Of a stretch of DNA of 64,000 nt, positions 38,535-46,317 are shown in pieces. The position numbers and the translations under genes were made by a program. Positions within the stretch are counted from its first letter, which is position 1. Each line of letters opens with the position of its first letter. The stretch is from Streptomyces canus. Lineage in GTDB: Bacteria > Actinomycetota > Actinomycetes > Streptomycetales > Streptomycetaceae. The notes below the pieces were generated by a model. It worked only from the letters and a program-made list of their open reading frames with translations. It was not told the origin of the DNA and did not search any database. The stretch lies in the NCBI RefSeq assembly GCF_041435015.1, contig NZ_CP107989.1, positions 2,356,001-2,420,000 of the forward strand, given 5' to 3'.

Positions 38535-38582
38535 CTAGGGACCCTAGCTTTACGGAGCACGCACAGGTCTACGGAGCACGCA
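38535..38582 (+). promoter_or_regulatory. TetR-gene palindrome and direct repeat
   Basis: CTAGGG-A-CCCTAG (38535-38547) is a perfect inverted repeat. It is followed by two direct copies of TACGGAGCACGCA (38551-38563 and 38570-38582, period 19). The second copy supplies the GGAG ribosome-binding site and the first base of the TetR start codon. Confidence 0.55.
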
Positions 38583-39169
38583 TGAGCCCCCGCGCAGGCC
38601 TCACCGCCGACCGCCTCACCGAGGCCGCCGCCGACCTCGCCGACGAGATCGGCTTCGAGAACATCACCCTGACCGCCCTCGCCAAACGCTTCGGCGTGAA
38701 GGACGCGAGCCTGTACTCGCATGTCAGGAGCCTCCAGGACCTGCGCACCCGGCTCGCCCTGCTCGCCGGCGGCGAGATGATCGACCGGATCGCCGTCGCG
38801 GTGGCGGGGCGGGCCGGCAAGGACGCGCTGGTCGCCTTCGCCGGCGCCTACCGGGCGTACGCGCAGGAGCGGCCGGGGCGGTACGCGGCCACACAGATCC
38901 GGATCGACCAGTCGCTGATCGCCGGCACCCCCGCGCTCCACCGCACCGCCGAGATCACCTACGGCATGCTCCGGGCCTACGGCCTCGCCGAACCCGATCT
39001 CACCGACGCGGTACGCCTGTTGCGCGCCACCTTCCACGGTTACTGCGCCCTGGAGTCCGCGGGCGGCTTCGGCGCCCCCCGCGACGTACGGAAGTCCTGG
39101 GACAGGGCGGTCGACGCCCTGCACGTGGCACTCGAGAACTGGCCCCAAGAGGAGAGCACAGATGACTGA
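38582..39169 (+). CDS. TetR/AcrR-family regulator
   Basis: From the ATG at 38582 (195 aa) the protein has the TetR DNA-binding domain (TADRLTEAAADLADEIGFENITLTALAKRFGVKDASLYSHVRSLQDLR) and a C-terminal domain of the WHG/TetR_C type (THG..: ATFHGYCALESAGGF). GGAG lies 6 nt before this ATG. It overlaps the alpha/beta hydrolase gene by 8 bp, so it probably controls that gene and itself through the palindrome at 38535. Confidence 0.88.
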   Translation: MSPRAGLTADRLTEAAADLADEIGFENITLTALAKRFGVKDASLYSHVRSLQDLRTRLALLAGGEMIDRIAVAVAGRAGKDALVAFAGAYRAYAQERPGRYAATQIRIDQSLIAGTPALHRTAEITYGMLRAYGLAEPDLTDAVRLLRATFHGYCALESAGGFGAPRDVRKSWDRAVDALHVALENWPQEESTDD

Positions 39170-39953
39170 CCTGCACTACGACATCACCGGCCACGGCCCC
39201 TTACTGCTGCTGCTCCCCGGCGGCGCCGGACACCCGATGGGCCTCGGCCCGATGACGGAGTCGCTCGCCGGGCACTTCACCGTCGTCACGTACGACCCCC
39301 TCGGCCTCGCCCACGGCCGCCTCGGCGAACCCGTCGAGGACCAGCGGGTCCAGGACTGGAGCGACGGTGCGCGGCGGGTGCTCGACGCGACGCTCCCGGA
39401 GGGCGGGTCGGCGTACGTCCTCGGCACCAGCGCCGGGGCCATCGCCGCGCTCGATCTGCTCGCCCGGCACGCGGAGCGGCTGCGGCACGTCGTCGCGCAC
39501 GAGCCGCCGTGTGTGGGGGTGCTGCCGGACGGGGCGCGGCAGCAGGCCGCGTTCCGAGAGGTCGCCGAGGTCTACCGGGCCAAGGGACTCGCGGCGGCGG
39601 GCGCCCTGATGACCGCCGTACTGGAGGAGCGGGCGGCGGGGGAGCTTCCGGAGGGCCAACCCCTCAGCCGCGAGGAGGAGTTGGCGACTCCGATGGCCCT
39701 CTCCCTGGCGCATGTCATTTCGCCCTTCACGGCGTACGTCCCCGAGGCGGGCCCCGCGCAGGCCCGCCTCACCGTCGCCGCGGGGACCGACTCCCACGGT
39801 CAACTCCTGTACCGGACCGCCGAGTTCCTCGCGAAGGCGCAACAGGCCGACTTCGTCGAGTTTCCCGGCGGTCATCTCGGCATCCTCCAGCACCCGGTGG
39901 ACTTCGCCGACCGGCTCACGCGGACGCTGCTCGGGACCGGCCTGCGGTCATGA
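39162..39953 (+). CDS. Alpha/beta hydrolase with a TTA codon
   Basis: The 263-aa protein has the alpha/beta hydrolase fold: LLLLPGGAGHPMG near the N-terminus (oxyanion region) and the nucleophile elbow GTSAGAI with Ser as the catalytic residue. FPGGHLGI near the end supplies the His. The substrate is unknown. Codon 14 (39201-39203) is TTA, rare in Streptomyces and read only by the bldA tRNA, so production should be tied to development. Its start overlaps the TetR gene by 8 bp. Confidence 0.87.
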   Translation: MTDLHYDITGHGPLLLLLPGGAGHPMGLGPMTESLAGHFTVVTYDPLGLAHGRLGEPVEDQRVQDWSDGARRVLDATLPEGGSAYVLGTSAGAIAALDLLARHAERLRHVVAHEPPCVGVLPDGARQQAAFREVAEVYRAKGLAAAGALMTAVLEERAAGELPEGQPLSREEELATPMALSLAHVISPFTAYVPEAGPAQARLTVAAGTDSHGQLLYRTAEFLAKAQQADFVEFPGGHLGILQHPVDFADRLTRTLLGTGLRS

Positions 39954-39983
39954 CAGGTCGCCGAGCGCGTCGGCGTAGTACTT

Positions 39984-40031
39984 GACATCCTCCCCCTCTT
40001 AAAAGAGGGGGATTCCAACCCAGGTGGGTTG
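39984..40031 (-). ncRNA. 3' end of a TnpB guide RNA scaffold (omega RNA/reRNA remnant)
   Basis: Read leftward, the tnpB remnant runs into two hairpins: CAACCCA-CC-TGGGTTG (40016-40031) and TCCCCCTCTT-TT-AAGAGGGGGA (39991-40012), followed by GGATGTCAA. The tnpB stop codon lies inside the second hairpin. This is the usual right-end layout of IS605/IS1341-type elements, whose transcript serves as TnpB guide RNA. Without an intact TnpB here it can only act in trans. Confidence 0.55.
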
Positions 40032-40437
40032 AGGTTCACAGGCACTCGAACGGCCGGTGGCCGCTGTCACCCCTCCGGCACCGGCTGATCGCCGGGGGCG
40101 GGGAATCCCGCCCTGTCCTGCCGCGACGTTGTTTGCTGCGTTCTCATCCGCGTTGCAGGTGAACCCGCAGGACACACAGATGAAGTCGGCTTGGCTCTTG
40201 CGCGACTTCTTCTCGATCCATCCGCAGGCGCTGCACCGCAGGGAGGTGTAGGGGGCGGGGACGTCCTCGATGCGTCCGGGGGCCTTGTGTTCGGTGCGTT
40301 GCCGGAGCAGGCCCCAGCCCTGGGCGAGGATCGCCCGGTTCAGCCCGGCCTTCTGCCTGACCTTCTTGCCGGGCTGTTCGGCCGTCCCCTTGGCGGAGGC
40401 GGTCATGTTCTTGATGTTGAGCTTCTCGAACCGCACC
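39999..40437 (-). pseudogene. tnpB: C-terminal fragment of an IS605-family TnpB
   Basis: About 145 residues remain: the second RuvC segment (FEKLNIKNM), the zinc-finger cysteines (CSACGW...CVSCGF), the last RuvC Asp (NADENAANN) and a basic tail ending QPTWVGIPLF. The first RuvC motif and the whole N-terminal half are missing, so it cannot cleave DNA. It is a different TnpB lineage from the one at 20 kb. Its truncated edge joins a host gene that has also lost its 5' end. Confidence 0.85.
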
Positions 40438-41309
40438 TCCCCACCCTCGACGGCCAACTCACCTGGAACGGCAAGAAGTACGGCGCCTACTTCGTCGTGC
40501 ACGGCGCGGGCGGCTTCGCGGACGGCCACTTCGGCGACAAGCTGTCGTACGTCAGCGCCAAGGGCGCGAAGCTCAGCGGGGGTTGGGGCTGGGGATGCAG
40601 CCACAACGAGGGCGTGGCGCTGCACGCCGAGACCACCGGTGACTTCACCTCCCTCTGCTTCGACGAATGGCGTTCGGGACTGTTCGTGTCGACGGGCATC
40701 GGCGCCCCGGACGTGGCTCCGGTGGTGCAGCGCGAGCAGTGCTGGGCGGGGTACTGCGGCGGTACGTTCGCCGGCCGCACCGGCGACCTGGTGAAGTCCT
40801 CGACGGGCCGCTACGCGACCGCCTTCGCCTCGCGCGGTGCCGCGTCCGCGAAGAAGAACCCGGACGACTCGAGCGGCCGCGGCTGGACGGTCAAGCCGAA
40901 GACCGGCACCCACCAGGTGGCGGTGGCCTTCCTGAAGAACCGCAACTCCGGTCCGGGCAAAGCCCTTTACCTCACGAACGCGCCGGGCACCGAACATGTC
41001 GACGTGCACGTGGCGCCGTACGGCAAGAACCGCCTTCTCGTGTCCTGGGAGTCCGTGAAGAACGCCAAGTGCGCGTGCGGCACCTGCACCGGCACCTTCA
41101 CGGGCACGCACTTCCGGCTCATCGACTGGAACGGCACGTTCCAGAGCGCGGACAAGGTGGTGTCGGCTCGGATCACCGGCGACATCGCGGTCCAGAAGGA
41201 CGGCACGCTGGCCTGGGCGTACGTCCCGGTCGCACCGTCGTACACGAAGCCGCTGACGGGCGCGTCACCGACCTCGACGAGTCTGCGGATCGCCCGCCTC
41301 AGGCCCTGA
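40438..41309 (+). pseudogene. Secreted-protein gene lacking its 5' end
   Basis: An open frame of about 290 residues starts abruptly at the tnpB junction with TLDGQLTWNGKKYGAYFVVHG. It has no start codon with ribosome-binding site, and no signal peptide. It contains paired Cys residues (CAGYCGG-like WAGYCGGTFAG; AKCACGTCTGTF) and repeated Trp/Tyr-rich strands (WAYVPVAP), suggesting an exported beta-rich protein. I do not recognise the family. Its last 11 bp overlap the convergent repeat-protein gene. Confidence 0.7.
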
Positions 41310-43266
41310 GTGGTTGGAGCCGCTCGACCATGCGCCGCATGACCTCCACCGGCAGTGCCGGGTTCTGGGCGGCGGCTTCCGCGGAACCGGTTCCCTGCCG
41401 CAGCAGCTGGACGAGGATGCGGGCCGGCATGTGGGGGTGGCGAGCGGCCGCGCTGCGGATGTGTTCGTGCGGGTCCTCCAGGAGTCGTGCCGCGGCCGCC
41501 GGAGAGAGCCGCGGGTCGGTCACGGCTCGGCGGCGGACCTCTTCGCTCCTGTCCCGGCTGAGCCGTTCGACCAGCTCAGGCGTGGACTCCGGGTCGTCGA
41601 GGGCCAGTCGGCGCATGCGCGGATTCGGGTCGTCGGCGTACCGCAGGAGGTCGTGGCGGGGGAAGTTGGGGTGGCCGCGCGGCCGGTCGGGGTTGGTGAG
41701 GCTGCCGTCCCACCACTGCCACACCCGCATGAGCATGTCGGCGGGCGCGTCGTCACAGGACTCGGCGAGGAAGAGCTGGACGACGCGGTCCTCGTCGTCG
41801 GCGAGAAGGGCCACGGCGTCCGGCGGGAGGTGCCGGGCACGGGCGACGCTTCTGCGGACGAGGGGGTGGGAGGAGGCCGCCAGGCGGCGCATGGCGTCCC
41901 GGTCGTCGTGCAGGGCGACGACCCAGTCGAGCGGGAAATAGTGGCCGCCCGGGTCGAAGTCGTAGAGGATTCGGGCGCGTTGCTCCTCGGTGAGGTCTGC
42001 TCGCGTCGAGATCTTGAACCGCACGCCGGCGTCGGGATCCTCGCGGAGGAGACCGATCAGGTCTTGGGCGAGTCCCGGGTTGCGGGCCAGAGAGCGGCGC
42101 TCGGCCGACTCCCCGTGCCGTGCCACGTGCTCGGCGAGCTCGCGCCCCAGGAGGCAGGTCTCCAGGGCGTCCGTCTTGACGTCCAGCGTTTCGAACACCG
42201 GCAACGGCATCGGGCGCTCCCGGTGGTGCAGCAGCAGCGCCCGCGCCCGCACGATGTCATGGGGATCGGCCAGCAGCGCCTCTCGTGCCGGGGCGTCGAG
42301 GTGCGGCCAGGCCGCCGTGCAGGCCACGTAGCGCACGCCGCCGTCGGGGTCGGCGGCCAGGCCGACCGACAGGGAGGCGGGCAGGCCCTTGAGGCGGGCC
42401 GTCTCGGAGCGGACGCGCGGGGACGGGTCGGCGGCGAGTTCCCGGCACACGTCCTCGGGAAGTTCTGCCCAGCGGTCGGCGGCCAGCATGGTGAGGATCC
42501 ACCGCTGTCGCTCATCCCGCTCCGCGAGGATCGCGCGCGCCCACTGCTCAGGCGTGATGTTCGGCTGGTGCTCGACCGCCCGCATCCGCAGCTTCGGGTC
42601 CGGGTGGGCCAGGAGGGCGTCCACGGCGTCCGCCGGCAGTGCGCGGTACATTGTGTACCACGACCGCTCCACCAGCGTCGGCCACAGATCCCTGGGGGTG
42701 CCGGGGTTGAGCGAGAGTCCGTCCGCCCACGCGTCAAGCAGCTTCCCGAGGGGCTTCGGCCCCTCGAACAAGGACACCCACGCGGCCGCACGCTCCTCCG
42801 GTGTCTCCGCTCCGGCCGCCCGTGCGGCCTCCTCATGGCGCTCCCTTAGCCGGTCGACCGCGACGAGCCAGACCGCGTACTCCTCGGTCGTGGCGCCCAC
42901 CATCGCGTCCCCGTCCAGGGACAGCGTGAGGAACTCCGGCTGCCCGGGCCGCGGCCCCAGGACCCCGGCGAGATCCCAGCCGTCGGTCAGCCGGACCCGC
43001 ACCCAACGCCGGTCCTGGTTACCGGAGAAGTCGATGAGGAAGACCCCGTCACCGCCGAGGATTCCCGCGTCGGACGCCAACCGGTGCCACTGAGCGTTGA
43101 GTTCGGCAACCAGATCCGGCCGGTCGTCCGCCACCGCCACGGTCGGCTCGACCTCGGACCCGATGACATGCCGCCATACGACCGGAGGCGGCGGCACCTC
43201 CTCGACCCGCCGCTCCCCCACGACCTCCAGCCCGGCCCGGCCCAGCAGTTCGACCAGTTCGTCCAT
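41299..43266 (-). CDS. HEAT/leucine-rich-repeat-variant protein
   Basis: The 655-aa protein is built largely of helical repeats of about 22-25 residues, for example LPADAVDALLAHPDPKLRMRAVEHQ, then ARHPHMPARILVQLLRQ near the end, of the leucine-rich-repeat-variant/HEAT type. There is no signal peptide or membrane helix, so it is probably a cytoplasmic protein-binding scaffold. The N-terminal 150 residues are not repetitive (DLAGVLGPRPGQPEFLTLSLDGDAMVG). The start is at the ATG before DELVELLGRAG. Its target is unknown. Confidence 0.8.
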   Translation of the reverse strand: MDELVELLGRAGLEVVGERRVEEVPPPPVVWRHVIGSEVEPTVAVADDRPDLVAELNAQWHRLASDAGILGGDGVFLIDFSGNQDRRWVRVRLTDGWDLAGVLGPRPGQPEFLTLSLDGDAMVGATTEEYAVWLVAVDRLRERHEEAARAAGAETPEERAAAWVSLFEGPKPLGKLLDAWADGLSLNPGTPRDLWPTLVERSWYTMYRALPADAVDALLAHPDPKLRMRAVEHQPNITPEQWARAILAERDERQRWILTMLAADRWAELPEDVCRELAADPSPRVRSETARLKGLPASLSVGLAADPDGGVRYVACTAAWPHLDAPAREALLADPHDIVRARALLLHHRERPMPLPVFETLDVKTDALETCLLGRELAEHVARHGESAERRSLARNPGLAQDLIGLLREDPDAGVRFKISTRADLTEEQRARILYDFDPGGHYFPLDWVVALHDDRDAMRRLAASSHPLVRRSVARARHLPPDAVALLADDEDRVVQLFLAESCDDAPADMLMRVWQWWDGSLTNPDRPRGHPNFPRHDLLRYADDPNPRMRRLALDDPESTPELVERLSRDRSEEVRRRAVTDPRLSPAAAARLLEDPHEHIRSAAARHPHMPARILVQLLRQGTGSAEAAAQNPALPVEVMRRMVERLQPLRA

Positions 43267-43299
43267 GCCACCCATGATCCTCATACTGCCCGAGGCGGC

Positions 43300-44991
43300 T
43301 CAGTCCCCGGCGGTGATGTCCACGCCGGAGTCGTCCAGACGGACCCATGTCTCGGGGCCCCCGCTCCACGCCACCGTCAACTCCCCGGGCCCTACGGCCC
43401 GTACGGTCACCGTCTCCCCCAACGGCACGGCATCCGCGTCACCGGTGAGCCGGGCCAGCGCGACGAACAACGTGTCCCCCTCCCCGGTCACCCCGCTCAG
43501 CTCGTCGTCGAGGCCCACGGCGGGCAGCAGTTCGGCCCGCACACCCTCCCGCCGGGCCCACCCGGTCACCCGCACCGACGTCCCGGGCTCGGCCCCGGCC
43601 ACGAGAAAGGCGCGTACCTCCACGGCTCCCTGGGCGAGCACGACACTGGAGACCCGCGTACCCCCGGCCGCCGTGTGCCGCGAGGCCGCCCACCCCTCCC
43701 CCACCCCCAACGGCACGATCTCCGTACGGCTCGGATCGCCGTCCACGATCACGCTGTTGTCGTACGACGTCGAGGGCTCCGTCACCGTCGAGTAGGCGAG
43801 GCGGGTGTAGTACGGGTCGTAGCGGACGTCCTCGCTGCCGTGGTTGTGGAGGCGGACGAGGCCGTCGGAACTCGTGGACTGCAGGAGCCAGTTGGGGGCG
43901 GTGATCGAAGTGACCGCGTCGGAGCGTTCGGCCGGGCCCGGCTCCTCCACCGCCGTCCACACCGCGTGGTCGGCCGGGAGGAGCAGGCCGAGGAAGCCCT
44001 TGCTCGCCCAGTACGGGGACGCCGGGCCCGAATAGCTCTGCAGGACGGCGGGGTCGGGGCCGTGCCAGCCGAGGGTGAGGAGGCCGTGGGAGTCCACCGC
44101 GCCCCGGTCCAGGAAGTACTTGAGGGCTCCGGAGGCCAGCCGCCGGGTCTCGCCCGGGGGCAGCGGGGTGTGGCCCGTCAGCGCGCCCAGCCACAGCGGG
44201 GCCGTCGTCGCGAAGCGATACGTCAGGGAGCGGCCCTGGTGCATCGGGGCACCGTCGGCGCCGAACAGGCGGGCGTAGTCCTCGAGATGGCGGGAGAGAC
44301 GGCCGCCGTACAGGTCCGTCAACCCCTCGTCCTGGGCCAGCCAGGCGTGCAGCACCGGGTAGAGGTGCATGGCCCAGCCGTTGTAGTAGTCGAACTTGCG
44401 GCCGTCGCCGTCGGTGTACCAGCCCTCGCCGACGTACCACTGCTCGATGCGCTCCAGCCCGCGGTCGATCGCCTTGCGGGAGGCGTCCGGCTCATACCCG
44501 GCCGACGCCAGGAAGCCGGCGACCGTGACCGGGAAGAGCTCCCAGTTGCAGGGCCAGGCCTCCGCGGTCAGCGCGTCGCCGAGCCAGGCCGCGGCGCGTT
44601 GCCGTACGGCGTCGTCCAGCCGGTCCCAGAGCAGCGGCTTCGTGATCCGCAGCGCGAACGCGATCGACGCCGCCTCCACCAACGGCTGGCTGCGGTCCTC
44701 GATGCGGGGCCAGACTCCCGAGACTCCGGCGGCGAGCCCGTCCGCGTACCGCTCCAGCGCGGTCCCGTCCTGGCGGAGGGCCGCGAGCAGGAGCGTACGG
44801 GCGTAGCCCTCCAGCCCGTCGGAGAGGCGACCGGACCAGCTCTGCCGGTCGCCGGGGAGGTGGTAGAGGGCGCGGTCCTCGGTGGCGTACGGCTCCACCG
44901 CGGCGAGCAGGGCGTCGGCCGCGGCCTCCCAGTGGGCGCGCGTGTAGCCGGTGTACGGACTGAGGGTGCGGTCCTCGGGGGGCAGCTGCAT
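43300..44991 (-). CDS. DUF2264 protein, probable polysaccharide-degradation enzyme
   Basis: From the ATG at 44991 the protein is 563 aa without a signal peptide. The N-terminal 380 residues form a helical toroid typical of DUF2264 (PF10022): SGRLSDGLEGYARTLLLAA, WYVGEGWYTDGDGRKFDYYNGWAMHLYP and HQGRSLTYRFA, with a beta-sandwich domain after it. Members occur with pectin and arabinogalactan genes, and I believe some characterised relatives are beta-glucuronidases. A role on glucuronic-acid-capped side chains would fit this locus. The upstream acetylesterase gene is separated by a terminator-like hairpin. Confidence 0.75.
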   Translation of the reverse strand: MQLPPEDRTLSPYTGYTRAHWEAAADALLAAVEPYATEDRALYHLPGDRQSWSGRLSDGLEGYARTLLLAALRQDGTALERYADGLAAGVSGVWPRIEDRSQPLVEAASIAFALRITKPLLWDRLDDAVRQRAAAWLGDALTAEAWPCNWELFPVTVAGFLASAGYEPDASRKAIDRGLERIEQWYVGEGWYTDGDGRKFDYYNGWAMHLYPVLHAWLAQDEGLTDLYGGRLSRHLEDYARLFGADGAPMHQGRSLTYRFATTAPLWLGALTGHTPLPPGETRRLASGALKYFLDRGAVDSHGLLTLGWHGPDPAVLQSYSGPASPYWASKGFLGLLLPADHAVWTAVEEPGPAERSDAVTSITAPNWLLQSTSSDGLVRLHNHGSEDVRYDPYYTRLAYSTVTEPSTSYDNSVIVDGDPSRTEIVPLGVGEGWAASRHTAAGGTRVSSVVLAQGAVEVRAFLVAGAEPGTSVRVTGWARREGVRAELLPAVGLDDELSGVTGEGDTLFVALARLTGDADAVPLGETVTVRAVGPGELTVAWSGGPETWVRLDDSGVDITAGD

Positions 44992-45044
44992 CGGTTCTCT
45001 TTCTTCGGCTCGCAGACTCGCAGGCTCGCGGCTCACATCACAGA

Positions 45045-45080
45045 CCTGGGGCGCCCCGGTTCCGGTCGGGACGCCCCAGG
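45045..45080 (-). terminator. Hairpin after the acetylesterase gene
   Basis: CCTGGGGCG / CGCCCCAGG pairs over 9 bp and extends by CCC/GGG past one mismatch. It begins 4 nt after the acetylesterase stop codon and lies before the DUF2264 start. Confidence 0.7.
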
Positions 45081-45083
45081 CGT

Positions 45084-46124
45084 CTATCCCACCCGCACCA
45101 GCCCTGCGGGCACCAGCCTCTGTGCGACCAGTTCGTCGCGGACCAGGCCCGCGTACACGGTGGCGCCGTGTACGGAGGTGTGGGTGTTGTCCCTTTTCTC
45201 GTTGTAGAGGTAGATCGCCTTCGAGCCCTCCACTCCCAAGGACTCCACGAGCGACTTCGTCTTCGCCGTCAGGTCGATCAGCGGGACGTCCTCTGCCGCG
45301 GCCACCGAGCGGATCACCGCGGGATGGTCCACCCCGAGGCCGTTGACCAGCAGGGCCGTCCCGTTGTTCAGCGTGCCGTCCGAGTTGAACCAGCGTCGCA
45401 CGATGGGCGTCACGAGGACAGGGTTCCCGCCTTTCTCCCTCACACCCGCGACCAGTGTCTCCAGGTTCGCCCGGTACGTCGCCTCGTCGGTCGTCTTGTC
45501 GTTGTGGGCGAGCTGGACGAGGACGAGGTCGCCGGGACGGATCAGCGGCTGGACCGTGGCCCACAGGCGCGGCTCGGCCAGATACGTCACCGTACTCTCG
45601 CCGGAGTCGGCGTAGTTGGCCACGGACAGGCCCTTGCGCAGGTACTGGGGCAGTTGCTGGCCCCAGCCGGAGTACGGGTCGCCGGGCTGGTCGCAGACCG
45701 TGGAGTCGCCGACCAGGAAGATCTGGCGGGTGTGCCGGGCGGGGGTGACCTTGATGCCGGCGAGTGCGGGGGCCGAACCGCCCAGCGCGAGGTCCAGGCC
45801 GGGCGTGCCGTCGGGGCCTGTGGGCTCGCCCTCCGGGGTGCGGACGTTCACGGTGAAGCTGCGGGAGGCCCGTTCGCCGGCCGCGACCGCCGTCTCCGGC
45901 AGCAGGGAACGCCGGGTCTCGCCGCTGATCGCGGTGTGCGACTCCGCGTCACCGCCGAGAAGCACCTTCACGTCGTACGTGCCCGGCGGCACGTCGAAGT
46001 GGCAGCCGGCCGCGGTGCAGCTCTCGAGGCCTGGCGGACGTCCGGTGTGCGCCTGCGCCGGGACGGCCGTCAGGCCCGAGGCCAGCGCCACCGCCGCCAG
46101 CAGGGCGAGGTTGAAACGTCTCAT
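45084..46124 (-). CDS. Secreted rhamnogalacturonan acetylesterase (CE12, SGNH hydrolase)
   Basis: The 346-aa protein starts at 46124 with GGAGG 8 nt upstream and has a signal peptide ending AVPAQAH. After a short beta domain (residues 30-125) comes the SGNH fold: Ser in FLVGDSTVCD, Gly in NYADSGEST, Asn in VQLAHNDK, and Asp/His in DNTHTSVHGA. CE12 enzymes remove acetyl groups from rhamnogalacturonan I. It is divergent from the PL4 lyase gene, and the shared promoter region has LacI-type palindromes. Confidence 0.9.
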   Translation of the reverse strand: MRRFNLALLAAVALASGLTAVPAQAHTGRPPGLESCTAAGCHFDVPPGTYDVKVLLGGDAESHTAISGETRRSLLPETAVAAGERASRSFTVNVRTPEGEPTGPDGTPGLDLALGGSAPALAGIKVTPARHTRQIFLVGDSTVCDQPGDPYSGWGQQLPQYLRKGLSVANYADSGESTVTYLAEPRLWATVQPLIRPGDLVLVQLAHNDKTTDEATYRANLETLVAGVREKGGNPVLVTPIVRRWFNSDGTLNNGTALLVNGLGVDHPAVIRSVAAAEDVPLIDLTAKTKSLVESLGVEGSKAIYLYNEKRDNTHTSVHGATVYAGLVRDELVAQRLVPAGLVRVG

Positions 46125-46178
46125 TCGTGGTTCCTCCGTCAGGGGGACAACACCTGGCGCCGGACCGTACCGCCATCT

Positions 46179-46252
46179 GCAAGCGCTTTCTAGACCTTGA
46201 ACCGTTTTCACAAGATTGCCAACTTCCAGCGAGCGAAAGCCCTTTCGCGAAA
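46179..46252. promoter_or_regulatory. LacI-type operators between acetylesterase and PL4 genes
   Basis: GCAAGCGCTTTC (46179-46190, 5 of 6 pairs) is followed by GCGAAAG-CC-CTTTCGC (46233-46248, perfect arms) and an overlapping TTTCGCGAAA (46243-46252, perfect). All resemble the GAAAGCGCTTTC type of LacI-family site. They lie between divergent starts at 46124 and 46318. Confidence 0.6.
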
Positions 46253-46317
46253 TCGATTCAACTGTCACTCTCCAAAGCACCCGCACCACCCCCACACCTC
46301 TCGGAGGAGGCACCCCC

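Noticed and set aside
39999..40437. TnpB-derived repressor (TldR-type)
   Set aside because: Such proteins keep the N-terminal nucleic-acid-binding half, which is missing here.
39999..41111. Single leftward gene fusing an N-terminal domain to the TnpB zinc finger
   Set aside because: The upstream part is antisense to the truncated secreted-protein gene; only the part up to about 40437 resembles TnpB.
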